The notes: a model not told the origin generated them from the letters alone. A stretch of 64,000 nt of DNA from Pseudomonadaceae bacterium (GCA_030602315.1 JAUVZY010000002.1:124001-188000), one strand, 5' to 3'. Shown: positions 1 to 10,616, counted from the first letter of the stretch. Program-made: numbers and translations.

Positions 1-1
1 C

Positions 2-763
2 CTTCCGGTGCGCCTTGCGGTGGCGCTGCTCAAGGACAGCGATGGCACCATCCGCCTGAACCTGCCGGTACAGGGCGATTTGAACAATCCCCAGTTCGAG
101 ATGATGCCGCTGGTATGGAAGACCCTTGGCAACCTGATCGCCCGGGCCGCACGGTCGCCGTTTCGCCTGATCAGCGGCCTGGTCAGCGCCGATGAACGCA
201 ACCTCAGCAGCATCGCCTTCGATCCCGGCAGTAGCGAGCTGGACGAGGCCGCACGCGAGCAACTGGCCCAGCTAGCCATGGCCCTGAGACAGCGCCCGCA
301 ACTGCGCCTGGACATCGAAGGCGCTGCGTCCCCCTGGCGCGATGGCCCCTCGGTCGCCAGCGAGCGCCTGGAGCAGGCATTGCGGGTGCTTTGGTACGAG
401 GAGCTACAACGTCAGGGCGAACGCCTGCCCAGCGATGCCGTACAACTGCAGGTGCCGGAGGCTCACCGCCCGCGACTGATCGGACGCCTCCATCAGCGCT
501 GGCTCGCGCCAACCCAAGCAACCTTTCCAACCCAGTCGACCGAACAACGCATAACGGAGCAGGAAGCTCAACTGCTGCAATACTGGTCAACGAACGAGTC
601 GCTATTGCGCACGCTGGGCCGCGCACGGGCGGCCACCATCAAGGATTACCTGGTTGATGTCCAAGGGCTGGATGACCAGCGCGTATTCCAGCTGGACACC
701 CGCGTGAGCGATCATCCCGACACCGAGCGCGTCATCAGCCAACTGCATCTGGGGAGTCGATGA
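2..763 (+). CDS. DUF748 family protein, C-terminal part (5' truncated by window)
   Basis: The reading frame is open from the first bases of the window, so the true start lies upstream and only about 253 C-terminal residues are visible. The opening stretch (LAVALLKD then LNLPVQGDLNNPQF) resembles the conserved end of DUF748 proteins, large AsmA-like envelope proteins. After it comes a segment with an OmpA-like rhythm (F.PGSSELD..A..QLAQLA..L..RP.L.L.I.G), also usual in the C-terminus of this family. The stop overlaps the next gene by 4 bases (ATGA), so the two are translationally coupled. The exact role is unknown; envelope biogenesis or lipid transport is a family-level guess. Confidence 0.8.
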   Translation, partial: LPVRLAVALLKDSDGTIRLNLPVQGDLNNPQFEMMPLVWKTLGNLIARAARSPFRLISGLVSADERNLSSIAFDPGSSELDEAAREQLAQLAMALRQRPQLRLDIEGAASPWRDGPSVASERLEQALRVLWYEELQRQGERLPSDAVQLQVPEAHRPRLIGRLHQRWLAPTQATFPTQSTEQRITEQEAQLLQYWSTNESLLRTLGRARAATIKDYLVDVQGLDDQRVFQLDTRVSDHPDTERVISQLHLGSR

Positions 764-1062
764 AACCCAAGCCGCTTCGCCCACTGACACTTCTGCTGCT
801 CGCGCTGGCGGGCACGGCGGAAAGCGCCAACAGCCTGCGCTGTGGTAGCCGCCTGGTAAGCACGGGCGACCGCATGTTTGAGGTTGAAGAGAAATGTGGG
901 CCACCGCGCCAGCGCGACCTGATCGGCTATGCGCTCGGGCCGCACTGGCGACGCGAGTTGATCATCGAGGAGTGGGTCTATGGCCCGGACAACGGCATGA
1001 TCAGCGTGCTGCGTTTTGAAGGAAACCGCCTGATCAAGATCGAAACGTTTCGGAGCCGCTGA
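760..1062 (+). CDS. DUF2845 domain protein, secreted (first of a tandem pair)
   Basis: A 100-residue protein with an N-terminal hydrophobic signal peptide (about residues 8-22) followed by a small domain with two cysteines (LRCGSRLV and EEKCGPP) and a conserved EEWVYGP..GM...LRFEGNRL core. This pattern is DUF2845, a small periplasmic family of unknown function. The two cysteines could form a disulfide. Its start overlaps the DUF748 stop and its own stop overlaps the start of a paralogue by one base, so the three genes form a coupled unit. No biochemical role can be assigned. Confidence 0.8.
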   Translation: MKPKPLRPLTLLLLALAGTAESANSLRCGSRLVSTGDRMFEVEEKCGPPRQRDLIGYALGPHWRRELIIEEWVYGPDNGMISVLRFEGNRLIKIETFRSR

Positions 1063-1367
1063 TGCGCCGCATGCTCTTTCTCTTGCTACCGCTGCTGCTT
1101 GCTCTCGCCGGCCCGGCGTCCGCCGCCTCCTACCGCTGCAACAGCAGTCTGGTCACCAAGGGCGATCACGTTCAAGAGGTCCTGAGCAAGTGTGGCGAGC
1201 CAGTCAGCCAGAGTCTGATTCGCTACAAATCGGTCATCGACGACTGGGGATTTCGCCATGAGGTACCTGTCGAGGAATGGACGTACGGGCCACGCAACGG
1301 CATGTACCATGTGCTGCGCTTTGAAGGCGGTCGCCTGATCGGCGTCGACAGCCGCCGCACGCAGTAA
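1062..1367 (+). CDS. DUF2845 domain protein, secreted (second of a tandem pair)
   Basis: A 101-residue paralogue of the preceding gene. It has a signal peptide ending near PASAA (about residue 22), the same cysteine pair (YRCNSSLV and LSKCGEPV), and the same EEWTYGPRNGM.HVLRFEGGRL core. Similarity to the upstream gene is strong enough to infer a local duplication. It is the last gene of the DUF748 unit and ends about 7 bases before a GC-rich hairpin. Function is unknown. Confidence 0.8.
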   Translation: MRRMLFLLLPLLLALAGPASAASYRCNSSLVTKGDHVQEVLSKCGEPVSQSLIRYKSVIDDWGFRHEVPVEEWTYGPRNGMYHVLRFEGGRLIGVDSRRTQ

Positions 1368-1373
1368 AGGGAA

Positions 1374-1397
1374 CGCCCGGCGGTACACCGCCGGGCG
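1374..1397. terminator. GC hairpin between convergent genes
   Basis: An 11-base inverted repeat (CGCCCGGCGGT / ACCGCCGGGCG) with a tiny loop lies between the convergent DUF2845 and BON genes. There is no clear T-run, so it may be a weak or factor-assisted terminator or an mRNA 3' stabiliser. Confidence 0.45.
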
Positions 1398-1405
1398 CCA
1401 GCCTG

Positions 1406-1771
1406 TCAGTCGGCCACGCTCAGGCCGTCGGCCATTACCGAGCGCACACCTTCGACCGAACGGGCCTTGGTCACGGCGGCTTCCTTTTCAGCCTCCGATG
1501 CCACGGTACCGCTCAGACTGACCACGCCATCCTTGGTCTCGACTTCGATATCCATGCCGGGCGTTGCATCATCGGCCAGCAGCTTCGATTTCACCTTAGT
1601 GGTAATCCAGGTATCGGAACCGGCCTTCCCGGCATCGCGAGTTTCTTTCTGCTTTTCAGCCAACAGCAGCGGCCCCTGGGCCTTCTGGTCGACTACCGCG
1701 TGAGCGGTAAACGGCAGCGCGAAAGCGCTCGCCAGCAGACCGATGCAGAGCGGGCGGATGGTCTTTTTCAT
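1406..1771 (-). CDS. BON domain periplasmic protein (OsmY-like)
   Basis: A 121-residue protein. Residues 1-25 form a signal peptide (KK, hydrophobic core, cleavage expected after AHA). Residues about 50-118 are one BON domain (DTWITTKVKSKLLAD, then VVSLSGTV, then AVTKARSVEGVRSV). BON domains bind phospholipid or other envelope components; OsmY-type members respond to osmotic or envelope stress. OsmY itself has two BON domains, so this is a shorter single-domain relative. It lies downstream of pnp behind a strong terminator, so it probably has its own promoter in 1772-1854. Confidence 0.85.
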   Translation of the reverse strand: MKKTIRPLCIGLLASAFALPFTAHAVVDQKAQGPLLLAEKQKETRDAGKAGSDTWITTKVKSKLLADDATPGMDIEVETKDGVVSLSGTVASEAEKEAAVTKARSVEGVRSVMADGLSVAD

Positions 1772-1854
1772 CGTGCGTTCTCCTGATTGGTCGTGAACTG
1801 CACAAATTCTGACCAGCGAAGCGGGCGCAAGATTCAGTCAGCGCAGCCAGAACG

Positions 1855-1884
1855 AAAAAAGGACCCCGAAGGGTCCTTTTTTTT
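1855..1884 (-). terminator. Rho-independent terminator of pnp
   Basis: GGACCC-CGAA-GGGTCC stem flanked by an A6 run on one side and a T9 run on the other. It can act in both directions. On the minus strand it lies just after the pnp stop at 1899 and separates pnp from the BON gene. Confidence 0.85.
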
Positions 1885-1898
1885 TACCGGCGCGTCAC

Positions 1899-4007
1899 TC
1901 AGACGCCCGATGCCTCTGCCGCAGCAACATCCTTGATGGAGAGCTTGATGCGACCACGGTTGTCCACGTCCAGCACCAGCACCTTCACTTCCTGACCTTC
2001 CTTCAGCACATCAGTGACCTTCTCGATGCGCTGATCGCTGATCTGGGAAATGTGCACCAGGCCGTCCTTGCCCGGCAGGATGTTGACGAAGGCGCCGAAG
2101 TCGACGATGCGCTCGACACGGCCGACATAGATCTTGCCGATCTCGGCTTCCGCGGTGATGCCCAGCACGCGCTGCTTGGCAGCCTCTGCCGCTTCCTTGG
2201 TCTCGCCGAAAATCTTGACCTGGCCGTTGTCCTCGATATCGATGGACGCCTTGGTTTCTTCGCAGATGGCACGGATGGTGGCGCCGCCCTTGCCAATCAC
2301 GTCGCGGATCTTGTCCGGATCGATCTTCATCGCCAGCATGGTCGGCGCATTGGCCGACAGCTCGGTACGCGACTGCGGGATCACCTGGTTCATCTGACCC
2401 AGAATGTTCAGGCGCGCTTCCAGCGCCTGGTTCAGGGCAATTTCCATGATCTCTTCGGTGATGCCCTGGATCTTGATGTCCATCTGCAGCGCGGTGACGC
2501 CATTGGCGGTACCGGCCACCTTGAAGTCCATGTCGCCCAGGTGGTCTTCGTCACCGAGAATGTCGGTCAGAACAGCGAACTTCTCGCCTTCCTTGACCAG
2601 ACCCATGGCGATACCGGCAACCGGCGCCTTCATCGGCACACCGGCATCCATCAGCGCCAGCGAAGCGCCGCACACCGAGGCCATGGAGCTCGAGCCGTTG
2701 GACTCGGTGATCTCGGATACCACACGGATGCTGTAGGGGAATTCATCTTCCTTCGGCAGCATCGCCTGCACGCCGCGGCGTGCCAGACGGCCATGGCCGA
2801 TTTCACGGCGACCGGTGGCGCCCATGCGACCACACTCACCGACCGAGTAGGGCGGGAAGTTGTAGTGCATCATGAAGCTGTCTTTCTTCTCGCCTTCCAG
2901 GGTATCGAGCAGCTGGGCGTCACGCGCGGTGCCGAGGGTCGCCACCACCAGCGCCTGGGTCTCACCACGGGTGAACAGCGCCGAACCGTGCACCTTCGGC
3001 AGCACGCCGACTTCGATCTTCAGCGGGCGTACGGTGCGGGTGTCGCGGCCATCGATACGCGGCTTGCCGTCGACGATGTTCTCACGCACAGTGCGGTATT
3101 CGATTTCGCCGAACGCGCTCTTAACTTCATCGACCGACCACTGCCCTTCGGCTTCGCCGGCGAGCTTGGCGACCGCCTGATCACGCAGCTCGTCCAGACG
3201 ACCATAGCGCTGCTGCTTGACGGTGATGGTGTAGGCTTGGGAGATCGCCGCACCAAACTCGCTGCGAATGGCATTGAGCAGCGCGGTGTTCTCCACCGGC
3301 GGCTGCCAGTCCCAGGCTGGCTTGCCGGCTTCGGCGGCAAACTCCTTGATGGCGTCAATGGCCGTCTGGAACTCCTCATGGGCGAACAACACCGCGCCTA
3401 GCATCTGGTCTTCGGTCAGCTCCTGCGCTTCGGATTCAACCATCAGAACGGCCGACTCGGTGCCGGCGACCACCATGTCAAGGCGCGAGGCCTTCAGCTG
3501 CTCATAGGTCGGGTTCAGCAGATAGCCGGTCTCTTCGTGGAAACCGACGCGCGCCGCACCGATCGGACCGTTGAACGGAATACCGGAGATGGCCAGCGCG
3601 GCGGAGGTACCGATCATCGAAGCGATGTCCGGATCGGTCTTCTTGCTGGTGGAAACGACGGTGCAGACGACCTGCACTTCGTTCATGAAACCTTCTGGAA
3701 ACAGCGGGCGGATCGGGCGGTCGATCAGACGCGAGGTCAGCGTCTCCTTCTCGGAGGGACGGCCCTCCCGCTTGAAGAAACCACCCGGGATACGGCCGGC
3801 GGCGTAGGTCTTTTCCTGATAGTGGACGGACAGCGGGAAGAAGCCCTTGCCCGGATCGGCCTGCTTGGCACCGACCACGGTCACCAGCACGCTGACATCA
3901 TCGTCCACCGAGACCAGCACGGCGCCGCTTGCCTGACGAGCAATGCGACCGGTTTCCAGGGTGACCGTCGATTGACCGAACTTGAATTGCTTGATTACCG
4001 GATTCAC
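1899..4007 (-). CDS. pnp: Polyribonucleotide nucleotidyltransferase (PNPase)
   Basis: A phosphorolytic 3'-5' exoribonuclease and core degradosome component. At 702 residues it has the usual family length. Two RNase PH domains occupy roughly residues 1-545, a KH domain starts near 563 ([12 protein letters not shown]), and an S1 domain starts near 625 ([17 protein letters not shown]). It lies downstream of rpsO, the classical arrangement, with a hairpin in the 160-base spacer that may be the RNase III target through which PNPase controls its own mRNA in enterobacteria. Identification is firm; the autoregulation is inferred from position. Confidence 0.97.
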   Translation of the reverse strand: MNPVIKQFKFGQSTVTLETGRIARQASGAVLVSVDDDVSVLVTVVGAKQADPGKGFFPLSVHYQEKTYAAGRIPGGFFKREGRPSEKETLTSRLIDRPIRPLFPEGFMNEVQVVCTVVSTSKKTDPDIASMIGTSAALAISGIPFNGPIGAARVGFHEETGYLLNPTYEQLKASRLDMVVAGTESAVLMVESEAQELTEDQMLGAVLFAHEEFQTAIDAIKEFAAEAGKPAWDWQPPVENTALLNAIRSEFGAAISQAYTITVKQQRYGRLDELRDQAVAKLAGEAEGQWSVDEVKSAFGEIEYRTVRENIVDGKPRIDGRDTRTVRPLKIEVGVLPKVHGSALFTRGETQALVVATLGTARDAQLLDTLEGEKKDSFMMHYNFPPYSVGECGRMGATGRREIGHGRLARRGVQAMLPKEDEFPYSIRVVSEITESNGSSSMASVCGASLALMDAGVPMKAPVAGIAMGLVKEGEKFAVLTDILGDEDHLGDMDFKVAGTANGVTALQMDIKIQGITEEIMEIALNQALEARLNILGQMNQVIPQSRTELSANAPTMLAMKIDPDKIRDVIGKGGATIRAICEETKASIDIEDNGQVKIFGETKEAAEAAKQRVLGITAEAEIGKIYVGRVERIVDFGAFVNILPGKDGLVHISQISDQRIEKVTDVLKEGQEVKVLVLDVDNRGRIKLSIKDVAAAEASGV

Positions 4008-4103
4008 GGTTTTTCCTTCTCTTTGTTGCCTTTGGGGAAATTGGCGGGGCTGCCGGGAGTCGGACCCGGAATCAATCCCAGAAAAGCCTGAAGCTGAAAG
4101 CCA

Positions 4104-4141
4104 AAAGCTGGAAGCAAGAGCGTCGTCTCACTTCCAGCTTT
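4104..4141 (-). repeat. Inverted repeat in the rpsO-pnp spacer
   Basis: Eleven-base arms AAAGCTGGAAG / CTTCCAGCTTT with a 16-base loop, followed by two further copies of CTTCCAGC (to about 4159). It could be the rpsO terminator, an RNase III processing stem ahead of pnp, or a copy of the short CTTCCAGCTT-type repeats scattered in Pseudomonas genomes. There is no T-run. Confidence 0.5.
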
Positions 4142-4169
4142 CAACTTCCAGCTTCCAGCTAAGCGCGTC

Positions 4170-4439
4170 TTAGCGACGCAGGCCCAGACGGCCGATCAGA
4201 GCGCTGTAGCGACTGGTGTCCTTGCCCTTGAGGTAGTCCAGCAGCTTGCGGCGCTGGTTAACCATGCGGATCAGGCCACGGCGGGAATGGTGATCCTTGC
4301 CGTTCGCCTTGAAGTGCTCTTGCAGCTTGTTGATGTTGGCGGTCAACAGGGCAACCTGCACTTCGGGCGAACCGGTATCGCCTTCAGCCTGCTTGTAGTC
4401 GTTTACGATCTGGGCTTTTTCTTCAACGCTGAGTGCCAT
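4170..4439 (-). CDS. rpsO: 30S ribosomal protein S15
   Basis: An 89-residue S15, the standard length, beginning [12 protein letters not shown] and containing the conserved [17 protein letters not shown] and HHSRRGL segments that contact 16S rRNA and help form the 30S platform. The frame stays open upstream, but the ATG at 4439 with GGAGCC a few bases ahead gives the canonical N-terminus. It lies between truB and pnp as in most proteobacteria. Confidence 0.97.
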   Translation of the reverse strand: MALSVEEKAQIVNDYKQAEGDTGSPEVQVALLTANINKLQEHFKANGKDHHSRRGLIRMVNQRRKLLDYLKGKDTSRYSALIGRLGLRR

Positions 4440-4557
4440 GGTGGGCTCCTTCAGTGGAACAGGCCGGGAGTTATCTCCCGTGTAAGAGAAAGAGGCATGA
4501 CCGTGCCTGTCGACAGCCACCCTCGACCGCCTCCATCGGAACGGAAGCGGTCATCGG

Positions 4558-5475
4558 TCATTCCGACCGAATCAATCGACGCGGCGCCAGTCGGCCGTCG
4601 TCGCCCACCTCACCGATACCGATGAAGCGTCCATTGTGATCCTCTACGCGAAGCATGCCGAACTTAGGCGCTTCCGACGCCCACACCGGCTGCCCATGCA
4701 ACCAATAGTAGGCGCTATGCTCGGACAAGCGAACCAGCGGCCAGTGCTCCAGCCCGCTGTCCACCGGCAGCAAGAAGCGATCGAGTGCCTCGCTACCGCC
4801 TGCGGCGTGGGCGGCCTCCAGGGCTTCCAGCGTCACCACCTGCGCCAGCACGAAGGGCCCCGCCTGCGTGCGCCGCAATTCGGCGACGTGTGCTCCGCAA
4901 CCCAGCACCTTGCCGATGTCTTCGACCAGGGTGCGCACGTAAGTCCCCTTGCTACATGCCACTCGAAGCTGCATGCGGTCGCCTTCAAGGGCAAGCAGTT
5001 CGAGGCTGGCAATGTTAACAGAACGCGCCTCGCGCTCCACTACTTCTCCGGCCCGCGCCAGCTTGTAAAGCGGCTGCCCGTCGCGCTTGAGCGCCGAGTA
5101 CATTGGCGGAATCTGCTCGATTGCACCGATGAACCCAGCCAGCGCTTCGCGAACCTGCTGCTCGGTCACCGCCACGGGCTTACGCTCAACAACCTCACCC
5201 TCGGCATCGCCGGTGGTGGTCGTCACGCCCAGTTGAACGACCGTCTCATAGCCCTTGTCGGCATCGAGCAGGTACTGCGAAAACTTGGTCGCCTCGCCGA
5301 AACACAACGGCAGGACGCCAGTGGCCAGCGGATCGAGACTACCGGTATGCCCTGCCTTCTCGGCGTTCAGAAGCCAACGCACCTTCTGCAGCGCGCCGTT
5401 GGAACTCAGCCCACGGGGCTTGTCCAGGATCAGAATGCCGTCGATCTTACGGCGGATACGCTTCACCTGAGCCAC
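4558..5475 (-). CDS. truB: tRNA pseudouridine(55) synthase
   Basis: Makes pseudouridine 55 in the T loop of tRNAs. I chose the GTG at 5475 (305 residues) because it gives the family N-terminus (V/M)[12 protein letters not shown] and has GAGGGGTGA about 6 bases upstream. An ATG at 5499 would add eight residues and overlap rbfA by 20 bases. With the GTG start the catalytic aspartate in [11 protein letters not shown] falls at residue 48, matching E. coli Asp48. The C-terminal PUA-like part ends [14 protein letters not shown]. Co-transcribed with rbfA upstream and rpsO downstream. Confidence 0.95.
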   Translation of the reverse strand: MAQVKRIRRKIDGILILDKPRGLSSNGALQKVRWLLNAEKAGHTGSLDPLATGVLPLCFGEATKFSQYLLDADKGYETVVQLGVTTTTGDAEGEVVERKPVAVTEQQVREALAGFIGAIEQIPPMYSALKRDGQPLYKLARAGEVVEREARSVNIASLELLALEGDRMQLRVACSKGTYVRTLVEDIGKVLGCGAHVAELRRTQAGPFVLAQVVTLEALEAAHAAGGSEALDRFLLPVDSGLEHWPLVRLSEHSAYYWLHGQPVWASEAPKFGMLRVEDHNGRFIGIGEVGDDGRLAPRRLIRSE

Positions 5476-5479
5476 AACG

Positions 5480-5863
5480 TCACCCCTCGCCGCCTTCATG
5501 CTTGCGATCCTCGGCCACCGCGCGCTCGATCAGCGCCGACAGTTCCGCACCGCGACGAATGCTGGCGTCGTAATGGAAGTGCAGTTGCGGGATGGTGCGA
5601 ACCTTGATCGCCTTGCCCAGCTGCATCCGCAAAAAGCCGGCAGCCTCTTGCAGGATCTCCAGGTTCTGCTGAATTTGCTCGGGCGAGTCCTTGCCCATCA
5701 CGGTGATGTACACCTTGGCGTGGGAAAGGTCGCGGCTCACGTCGACGGCCGTGATCGTGACCATGCCAAGACGCGGGTCTTTGATTTCGCGCTGGATCAG
5801 CAATGCCAGCTCACGCTGCATCTGGTCTCCAATGCGCTGGGTGCGACTGTAATCTTTGGCCAT
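5480..5863 (-). CDS. rbfA: 30S ribosome-binding factor A
   Basis: A 127-residue KH-like protein needed for late 30S maturation and cold adaptation. The ATG at 5863 gives the canonical start [14 protein letters not shown]; the frame is open further upstream but that extension is not family-like. Recognisable segments are [10 protein letters not shown] and the GxxL-type [13 protein letters not shown]. It follows infB by about 115 bases, with a strong hairpin between them, and precedes truB. Confidence 0.95.
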   Translation of the reverse strand: MAKDYSRTQRIGDQMQRELALLIQREIKDPRLGMVTITAVDVSRDLSHAKVYITVMGKDSPEQIQQNLEILQEAAGFLRMQLGKAIKVRTIPQLHFHYDASIRRGAELSALIERAVAEDRKHEGGEG

Positions 5864-5915
5864 GAATCTGCCTCTAGCTGCAAGCTCGGATAAAACGTTA
5901 CGCCGCAAAGCCAAA

Positions 5916-5957
5916 CGGCAAGCAACAGGTGCCGTAGCGCACACCTGAGGCTTGCCG
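5916..5957 (-). terminator. Long imperfect hairpin between infB and rbfA
   Basis: Arms CGGCAAGC..CAGGTG and CACCTG..GCTTGCCG form two stacked stems (8 and 6 bp, symmetric 2-base internal loop, 10-base apical loop). No T-run follows. It may attenuate or process the nusA-infB-rbfA transcript, or be a dispersed repeat of the same type as that near rpsO. Confidence 0.4.
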
Positions 5958-5977
5958 CTTGAGACTTGCCGCCTGGA

Positions 5978-8485
5978 TTACAGCGAACGCGCCACCTGGA
6001 CCTTCTCGAATACCTCGATCTTGTCGCCGACTTTTACGTCGTTGTAGCTCTTAACGCCGATACCGCACTCCATGCCATTACGCACTTCGGCGACGTCATC
6101 CTTAAAGCGGCGCAGCGATTCCAGCTCACCCTCGAAGATCACCACATCGTCGCGCAGTACACGGATCGGACGGTTCCGGTAGACGTTACCCTCCACCACC
6201 ATGCAGCCGGCGATAGCACCGAACTTCGGCGAACGGAACACGTCACGGACCTCGGCGACGCCGAGAATATTCTCGCGAACGTCACTGCCGAGCATACCGG
6301 TGAGCGCCTTCTTGACGTCCTCGATGATGTCGTAGATGACGTTGTAGTAACGCAGGTCCAGACCTTCCTGCTCGACGATCTTGCGCGCGCCGGCATCGGC
6401 ACGCACGTTGAAGCCGAAGATCACCGCACTGGAAGCCAGAGCCAGGTTGGCATCGCTCTCAGTGATACCACCGACACCGCCACCGACCACACGTACCTGG
6501 ACTTCCTCGTTGCCGAGGCCTTCCAGCGAGCCCTGCAGGGCTTCCAGAGAACCGCGCACGTCGGTCTTGAGAACCACATTGAGGGTCTTCTTCTCTTCCT
6601 GACCCATGGTCTCGAAGATGTTTTCCAGCTTGCCGGCGTGGGCACGGGCCAGCTTGACCTCGCGGAACTTGCCCTGACGGAACAGCGCAACCTCGCGGGC
6701 CTTCTTCTCGTCGGCGACCACGGTCAGCTCGTCGCCGGCATCCGGGGTGCCATCGAGGCCGAGGATCTCGACCGGGATGGACGGGCCGGCTTCCTTGATC
6801 GGCTTGCCGTTCTCGTCGAGCATGGCGCGCACGCGGCCATAGTTGACGCCGACCAGCACCATGTCGCCCTGACGCAGGGTACCGTCCTGGACCAGCACGG
6901 TGGCCACCGGGCCGCGCCCCTTGTCCAGACGCGATTCGACCACCACGCCACGGCCAGGCGCCGACGGCGTGGCCTTCAGCTCGAGTACCTCGGCCTGCAG
7001 CAGCACGGCTTCCAGCAGCTCGTCGATACCGGTACCGACCTTGGCCGATACATGCACGAAGGGCGCGTCGCCGCCCCACTCCTCGGGGATAACATCCAGC
7101 GCGGCCAGGCCGTTCTTGATGTTGTCCGGGTTGGCGTCCGGCTTGTCGATCTTGTTGACCGCGACCACGATCGGCACGCCAGCGGCTTTTGCATGCTGGA
7201 CCGCTTCCTGGGTCTGCGGCATCACGCCGTCGTCGGCCGCCACCACCAGAATCACCACGTCGGTGGCCTGGGCACCACGTGCACGCATCTGCGTGAACGC
7301 GGCGTGGCCGGGCGTGTCGAGGAAGGTGATCATGCCGCGGTCGGTTTCCACATGGTACGCGCCGATGTGCTGCGTAATGCCGCCCGCCTCACCGGTCGCC
7401 ACCTTGGTACGACGGATATAGTCGAGCAGCGACGTCTTGCCATGGTCGACGTGACCCATGACCGTGACCACCGGAGCACGTGATTCGGCCTCGCCTTCGA
7501 ACTTGAGGGACTCGGCCAGCTGTTCTTCCAGGGCGTTCTCGCTGACCAGCTTCACCTTGTGGCCCATTTCCTCGGCCACCAACTGTGCGGTTTCGCGGTC
7601 AAGAACCTGGTTGATGGTGACTGGCGAGCCCATCTTGAACATGAACTTGATGACTTCCGCCGCCTTTACCGACATCTGCTGAGCCAGCTCGGCGACGGTA
7701 ATGGTTTCACTGAGCGTCACCTCACGAACCACCGGCCCGGTCGGGCTTTGGAAGCCGTGCTGGTTGCGCTTCTTCGGCTTGCCCTTGCCCCGACCGCCGC
7801 CACGGCGGCCAAACGCCTCGGCGTCGTCGTCATCGGCACGAACAGTCCGAGCTACCGGCGCTTTCGCCTTCAGCGAAGGCCGGTGCTGCGCATGCTTGCG
7901 GTCACGACGTTCGTCATCATCGGTGCGCTTCTCGGTCTTCTCCACGCGACGCGGCTCTTCGCGCTTGCGCTCGTCAGCCGACGGAGCGGCAGCGGGCGCA
8001 GCAGCAACAGCTGGCTGGCCAGGAGCCTGAGTCGCAAGCGCAGCTTCAGCAGCTGCGCGCGCCTGCTCCTCTGCCTGACGGCGAGCCTCGGCCTCCGCAC
8101 GCTGACGAGACTCTTCCTCGGCCTGAGCCTTGGCAGCCTCCTCGGCCGCACGCTGTGCCTCGAGCTCGCGCTGCTTGTCGGCCTCGAGTTCGTCGGGGCT
8201 GCGCTTGACGTAGGTCTTCTTCTTGCGCACTTCGACGCTGATGGTCTTGCTTCCCGCCACCTTCAGCTTGGTGGTGGTCTTGCGCTGCAAAGTAATCTTG
8301 CGCGGCTCTTCAAGGCGGTCACCATGACTGCTCTTGAGATGCGCCAGCAGCGCTTGTTTTTCGCTATCGGTCACCACTTGATCAGCGCTGCTATGAGGCA
8401 GTCCGGCCTCGCGCATCTGCTGCAACAGGCGCTCGACCGGTGTATCGACCACTTGGGCCAGTTCTTTCACCGTGACTTGCGTCAT
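5978..8485 (-). CDS. infB: Translation initiation factor IF-2
   Basis: An 835-residue GTPase that delivers fMet-tRNA to the 30S subunit. The N-terminal part has the IF2 N-domain ([19 protein letters not shown]) and a long charged, alanine-rich linker (about 95-240). The G domain carries G1 GHVDHGKT, G3 DTPGH and G4 NKID. The C-terminal domains end [17 protein letters not shown]. It sits in the nusA-infB-rbfA operon; the gap from nusA is 23 bases. The initiator tRNA gene lies in the same cluster. Confidence 0.97.
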   Translation of the reverse strand: MTQVTVKELAQVVDTPVERLLQQMREAGLPHSSADQVVTDSEKQALLAHLKSSHGDRLEEPRKITLQRKTTTKLKVAGSKTISVEVRKKKTYVKRSPDELEADKQRELEAQRAAEEAAKAQAEEESRQRAEAEARRQAEEQARAAAEAALATQAPGQPAVAAAPAAAPSADERKREEPRRVEKTEKRTDDDERRDRKHAQHRPSLKAKAPVARTVRADDDDAEAFGRRGGGRGKGKPKKRNQHGFQSPTGPVVREVTLSETITVAELAQQMSVKAAEVIKFMFKMGSPVTINQVLDRETAQLVAEEMGHKVKLVSENALEEQLAESLKFEGEAESRAPVVTVMGHVDHGKTSLLDYIRRTKVATGEAGGITQHIGAYHVETDRGMITFLDTPGHAAFTQMRARGAQATDVVILVVAADDGVMPQTQEAVQHAKAAGVPIVVAVNKIDKPDANPDNIKNGLAALDVIPEEWGGDAPFVHVSAKVGTGIDELLEAVLLQAEVLELKATPSAPGRGVVVESRLDKGRGPVATVLVQDGTLRQGDMVLVGVNYGRVRAMLDENGKPIKEAGPSIPVEILGLDGTPDAGDELTVVADEKKAREVALFRQGKFREVKLARAHAGKLENIFETMGQEEKKTLNVVLKTDVRGSLEALQGSLEGLGNEEVQVRVVGGGVGGITESDANLALASSAVIFGFNVRADAGARKIVEQEGLDLRYYNVIYDIIEDVKKALTGMLGSDVRENILGVAEVRDVFRSPKFGAIAGCMVVEGNVYRNRPIRVLRDDVVIFEGELESLRRFKDDVAEVRNGMECGIGVKSYNDVKVGDKIEVFEKVQVARSL

Positions 8486-8508
8486 GCATTCATCTCCTCA
8501 GGCCGCAA

Positions 8509-9990
8509 TCACTCGAACCAATGGGCTCGAGCGGCCATGATCAACTTGCCGGCACGCTCTTGGTCGATGCCGTCTATCTCAAGCAGGTCGTCGATCGACT
8601 GCTCGGCCAGGTCTTCACGGGTTACCACGCCCCGCAGCGCCAACTCGACCGCCAACTCCTTGGTCATCCCCTCCAGTTCCAGCAGGTCTTCTGCCGGCTG
8701 GGCATCGGCGAGCTTTTCCTCGGTGGCGATCGCACGAGTCAGCAGGCAATCCTTGGCACGCGCGCGTAGCTCATTGACGATTTCCTCATCGAACCCCTCG
8801 ATGGCAAGCATTTCCTCCATGGGGACATAGGCGATTTCCTCGAGCGTGGTGAAACCTTCGTCCACCAACGCCTGAGCAAGCTCCTCGTCGACCTCGAGTT
8901 CTTCGACGAACCGACGCATGATGTCGCCGGTTTCCTTTTCCTGCTTAGCCTGAATGTCCGCCTCGGTCATGACATTGAGCGTCCACCCGGTCAGCTGACT
9001 GGCCAGGCGAACGTTCTGACCGCCGCGGCCGATTGCCTGAGCGAGGTTATCTTCACCAACGGCGATATCCATCGCGTGAGCATCTTCATCAACGATGATC
9101 GCCACGACCTCAGCTGGCGCCATGGCATTGATGACGAACTGCGCCGGATTTTCATCCCACAGCACGATATCAACGCGCTCACCGCCAATTTCACCGGATA
9201 CGGCCTGAACGCGAGAGCCGCGCATACCGATACAGGCGCCCTGCGGGTCAATACGCTTGTCTTTCGAACGTACCGCGATCTTGGCTCGGGAGCCGGGGTC
9301 ACGAGAGGCACCCATCACTTCGATCAGTCCTTCGGCGATCTCGGGCACTTCGATGCGGAACAGCTCGATAAGCATCTGCGGCGCAGTGCGCGACAGGATC
9401 AATTGCGGGCCGCGGTTTTCGCTACGAATTTCCTTTAGCAGCGCTCGCACACGCGTACCGACTCGGAAAGTCTCGCGCGGAATAATGTCCTCGCGGGCCA
9501 GCAGGGCTTCTGCATTGTTGCCGAGGTCGACAATCACGTTGTCACGCGTAACTTTTTTAACCGTGCCGGAGATGATTTCGCCGACCCGATCGCGATAGGC
9601 ATCAACCACCTGGGCGCGTTCCGCTTCGCGAACCTTCTGAACGATGACCTGCTTGGCGGTCTGCGCGGCAATTCGGCCGAACTCGATCGACTCAATCTTC
9701 TCCTCGATCACCTCGCCAACCGCCGCACCAGCCTTGTGCGCCTGTGCCTGTTCCACGGTCAGCTCTGCTGCCGGGTTTTCCAGACCATCGTCAGCGACGA
9801 CGGTCCACCGCCGGAAGGTTTCGTAGCTGCCGTTATGACGATTGATCGCCACCCGCAGATCGACTTCTTCGTCATAACGTTTCTTGGTGGCAGTAGCCAG
9901 AGCCAGTTCCAGCGCCTCGAAAATAACGCCGGCCGGCACTCCTTTCTCATTGGATACCGACTCAACAACCAGCAGTACTTCTTTGCTCAT
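8509..9990 (-). CDS. nusA: Transcription termination/antitermination factor NusA
   Basis: A 493-residue RNA-polymerase elongation factor. The N-terminal RNAP-binding domain is followed by an S1 domain near 135-200, tandem KH domains ([11 protein letters not shown] and [11 protein letters not shown]), and two acidic helix-hairpin-helix repeats at the C-terminus, as in long proteobacterial NusA. The ATG at 9990 gives the canonical [16 protein letters not shown]; the open frame upstream to 10041 is not used. Transcribed after rimP. Confidence 0.97.
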   Translation of the reverse strand: MSKEVLLVVESVSNEKGVPAGVIFEALELALATATKKRYDEEVDLRVAINRHNGSYETFRRWTVVADDGLENPAAELTVEQAQAHKAGAAVGEVIEEKIESIEFGRIAAQTAKQVIVQKVREAERAQVVDAYRDRVGEIISGTVKKVTRDNVIVDLGNNAEALLAREDIIPRETFRVGTRVRALLKEIRSENRGPQLILSRTAPQMLIELFRIEVPEIAEGLIEVMGASRDPGSRAKIAVRSKDKRIDPQGACIGMRGSRVQAVSGEIGGERVDIVLWDENPAQFVINAMAPAEVVAIIVDEDAHAMDIAVGEDNLAQAIGRGGQNVRLASQLTGWTLNVMTEADIQAKQEKETGDIMRRFVEELEVDEELAQALVDEGFTTLEEIAYVPMEEMLAIEGFDEEIVNELRARAKDCLLTRAIATEEKLADAQPAEDLLELEGMTKELAVELALRGVVTREDLAEQSIDDLLEIDGIDQERAGKLIMAARAHWFE

Positions 9991-10037
9991 CGCACGCCTC
10001 GCCTCTTGCAGTCCTTTGGGGTCCGCGGATCCGCAAA

Positions 10038-10496
10038 TCAATCAAACCGGGGAATGATGTTGGCCTTATCGATCGAATCGATTGGCAGGAGGAACTCATG
10101 GTCATCGACCAGAACGACGACATCCTGCTCCTCCACCCCACGGAGAAGGCCCTGAAAATTGCGCCGCCCTTCGAAAGGGCTACGCAGCTTGATCTTCACT
10201 TGCTCACCCACATGTGCTGCAAACTGCTCAAGGGTGAACAGCGGCCGATCCATACCGGGCGAGGAAACCTCCAGCGTGTACTCGGCACTGATGGGATCCT
10301 CGACATCCAGCACGCCGCTCAATTGGCGGCTGACCTTTTCGCAATCTTCGACAAGAATGCCGTTGGGATGGTCGATATACACCCGCAGCAGCGAGTGGCG
10401 ACCCTGGGAGAAGAACTCGATCCCCCAGCACTGATAGCCGAGGGCCTCGACCACCGGGGCAAGCAATGCCTGCAACTGTTCTAGCTTGCTGGACAA
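10038..10496 (-). CDS. rimP: Ribosome maturation factor RimP
   Basis: A 152-residue protein needed for 30S assembly (P15A/YhbC family), with [34 protein letters not shown] and the C-terminal SH3-like [18 protein letters not shown] prefer a TTG start at 10496 (LSSKLEQLQ) because AGAGGA lies 7 bases upstream and the family starts MSSKLEQL. A GTG at 10511 would add five residues but place the Shine-Dalgarno sequence inside the gene. First gene of the nusA operon, 127 bases after the fMet tRNA. Confidence 0.93.
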   Translation of the reverse strand: MSSKLEQLQALLAPVVEALGYQCWGIEFFSQGRHSLLRVYIDHPNGILVEDCEKVSRQLSGVLDVEDPISAEYTLEVSSPGMDRPLFTLEQFAAHVGEQVKIKLRSPFEGRRNFQGLLRGVEEQDVVVLVDDHEFLLPIDSIDKANIIPRFD

Positions 10497-10589
10497 CGAA
10501 GTTCCTCTCACGTTCTAGAAACGAAAAATGGGCGAAACGCCCATCCCTAGAAGCCGCCTGTAAATGCCGGCGACCTGGCCTCAGCCAAC

Positions 10590-10616
10590 AAAAAGCCCCT
10601 TGAAAGGGGCCTTTTG
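10590..10616 (-). terminator. Terminator after tRNA-fMet
   Basis: GGCCCC-TTTCAA-GGGGCTTTTTG read on the minus strand: a stable GC stem with a T-run just downstream of the tRNA-fMet gene and upstream of rimP. Read-through would place rimP-nusA-infB behind the tRNA promoter, as in the enterobacterial metY-nusA arrangement. Confidence 0.75.
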
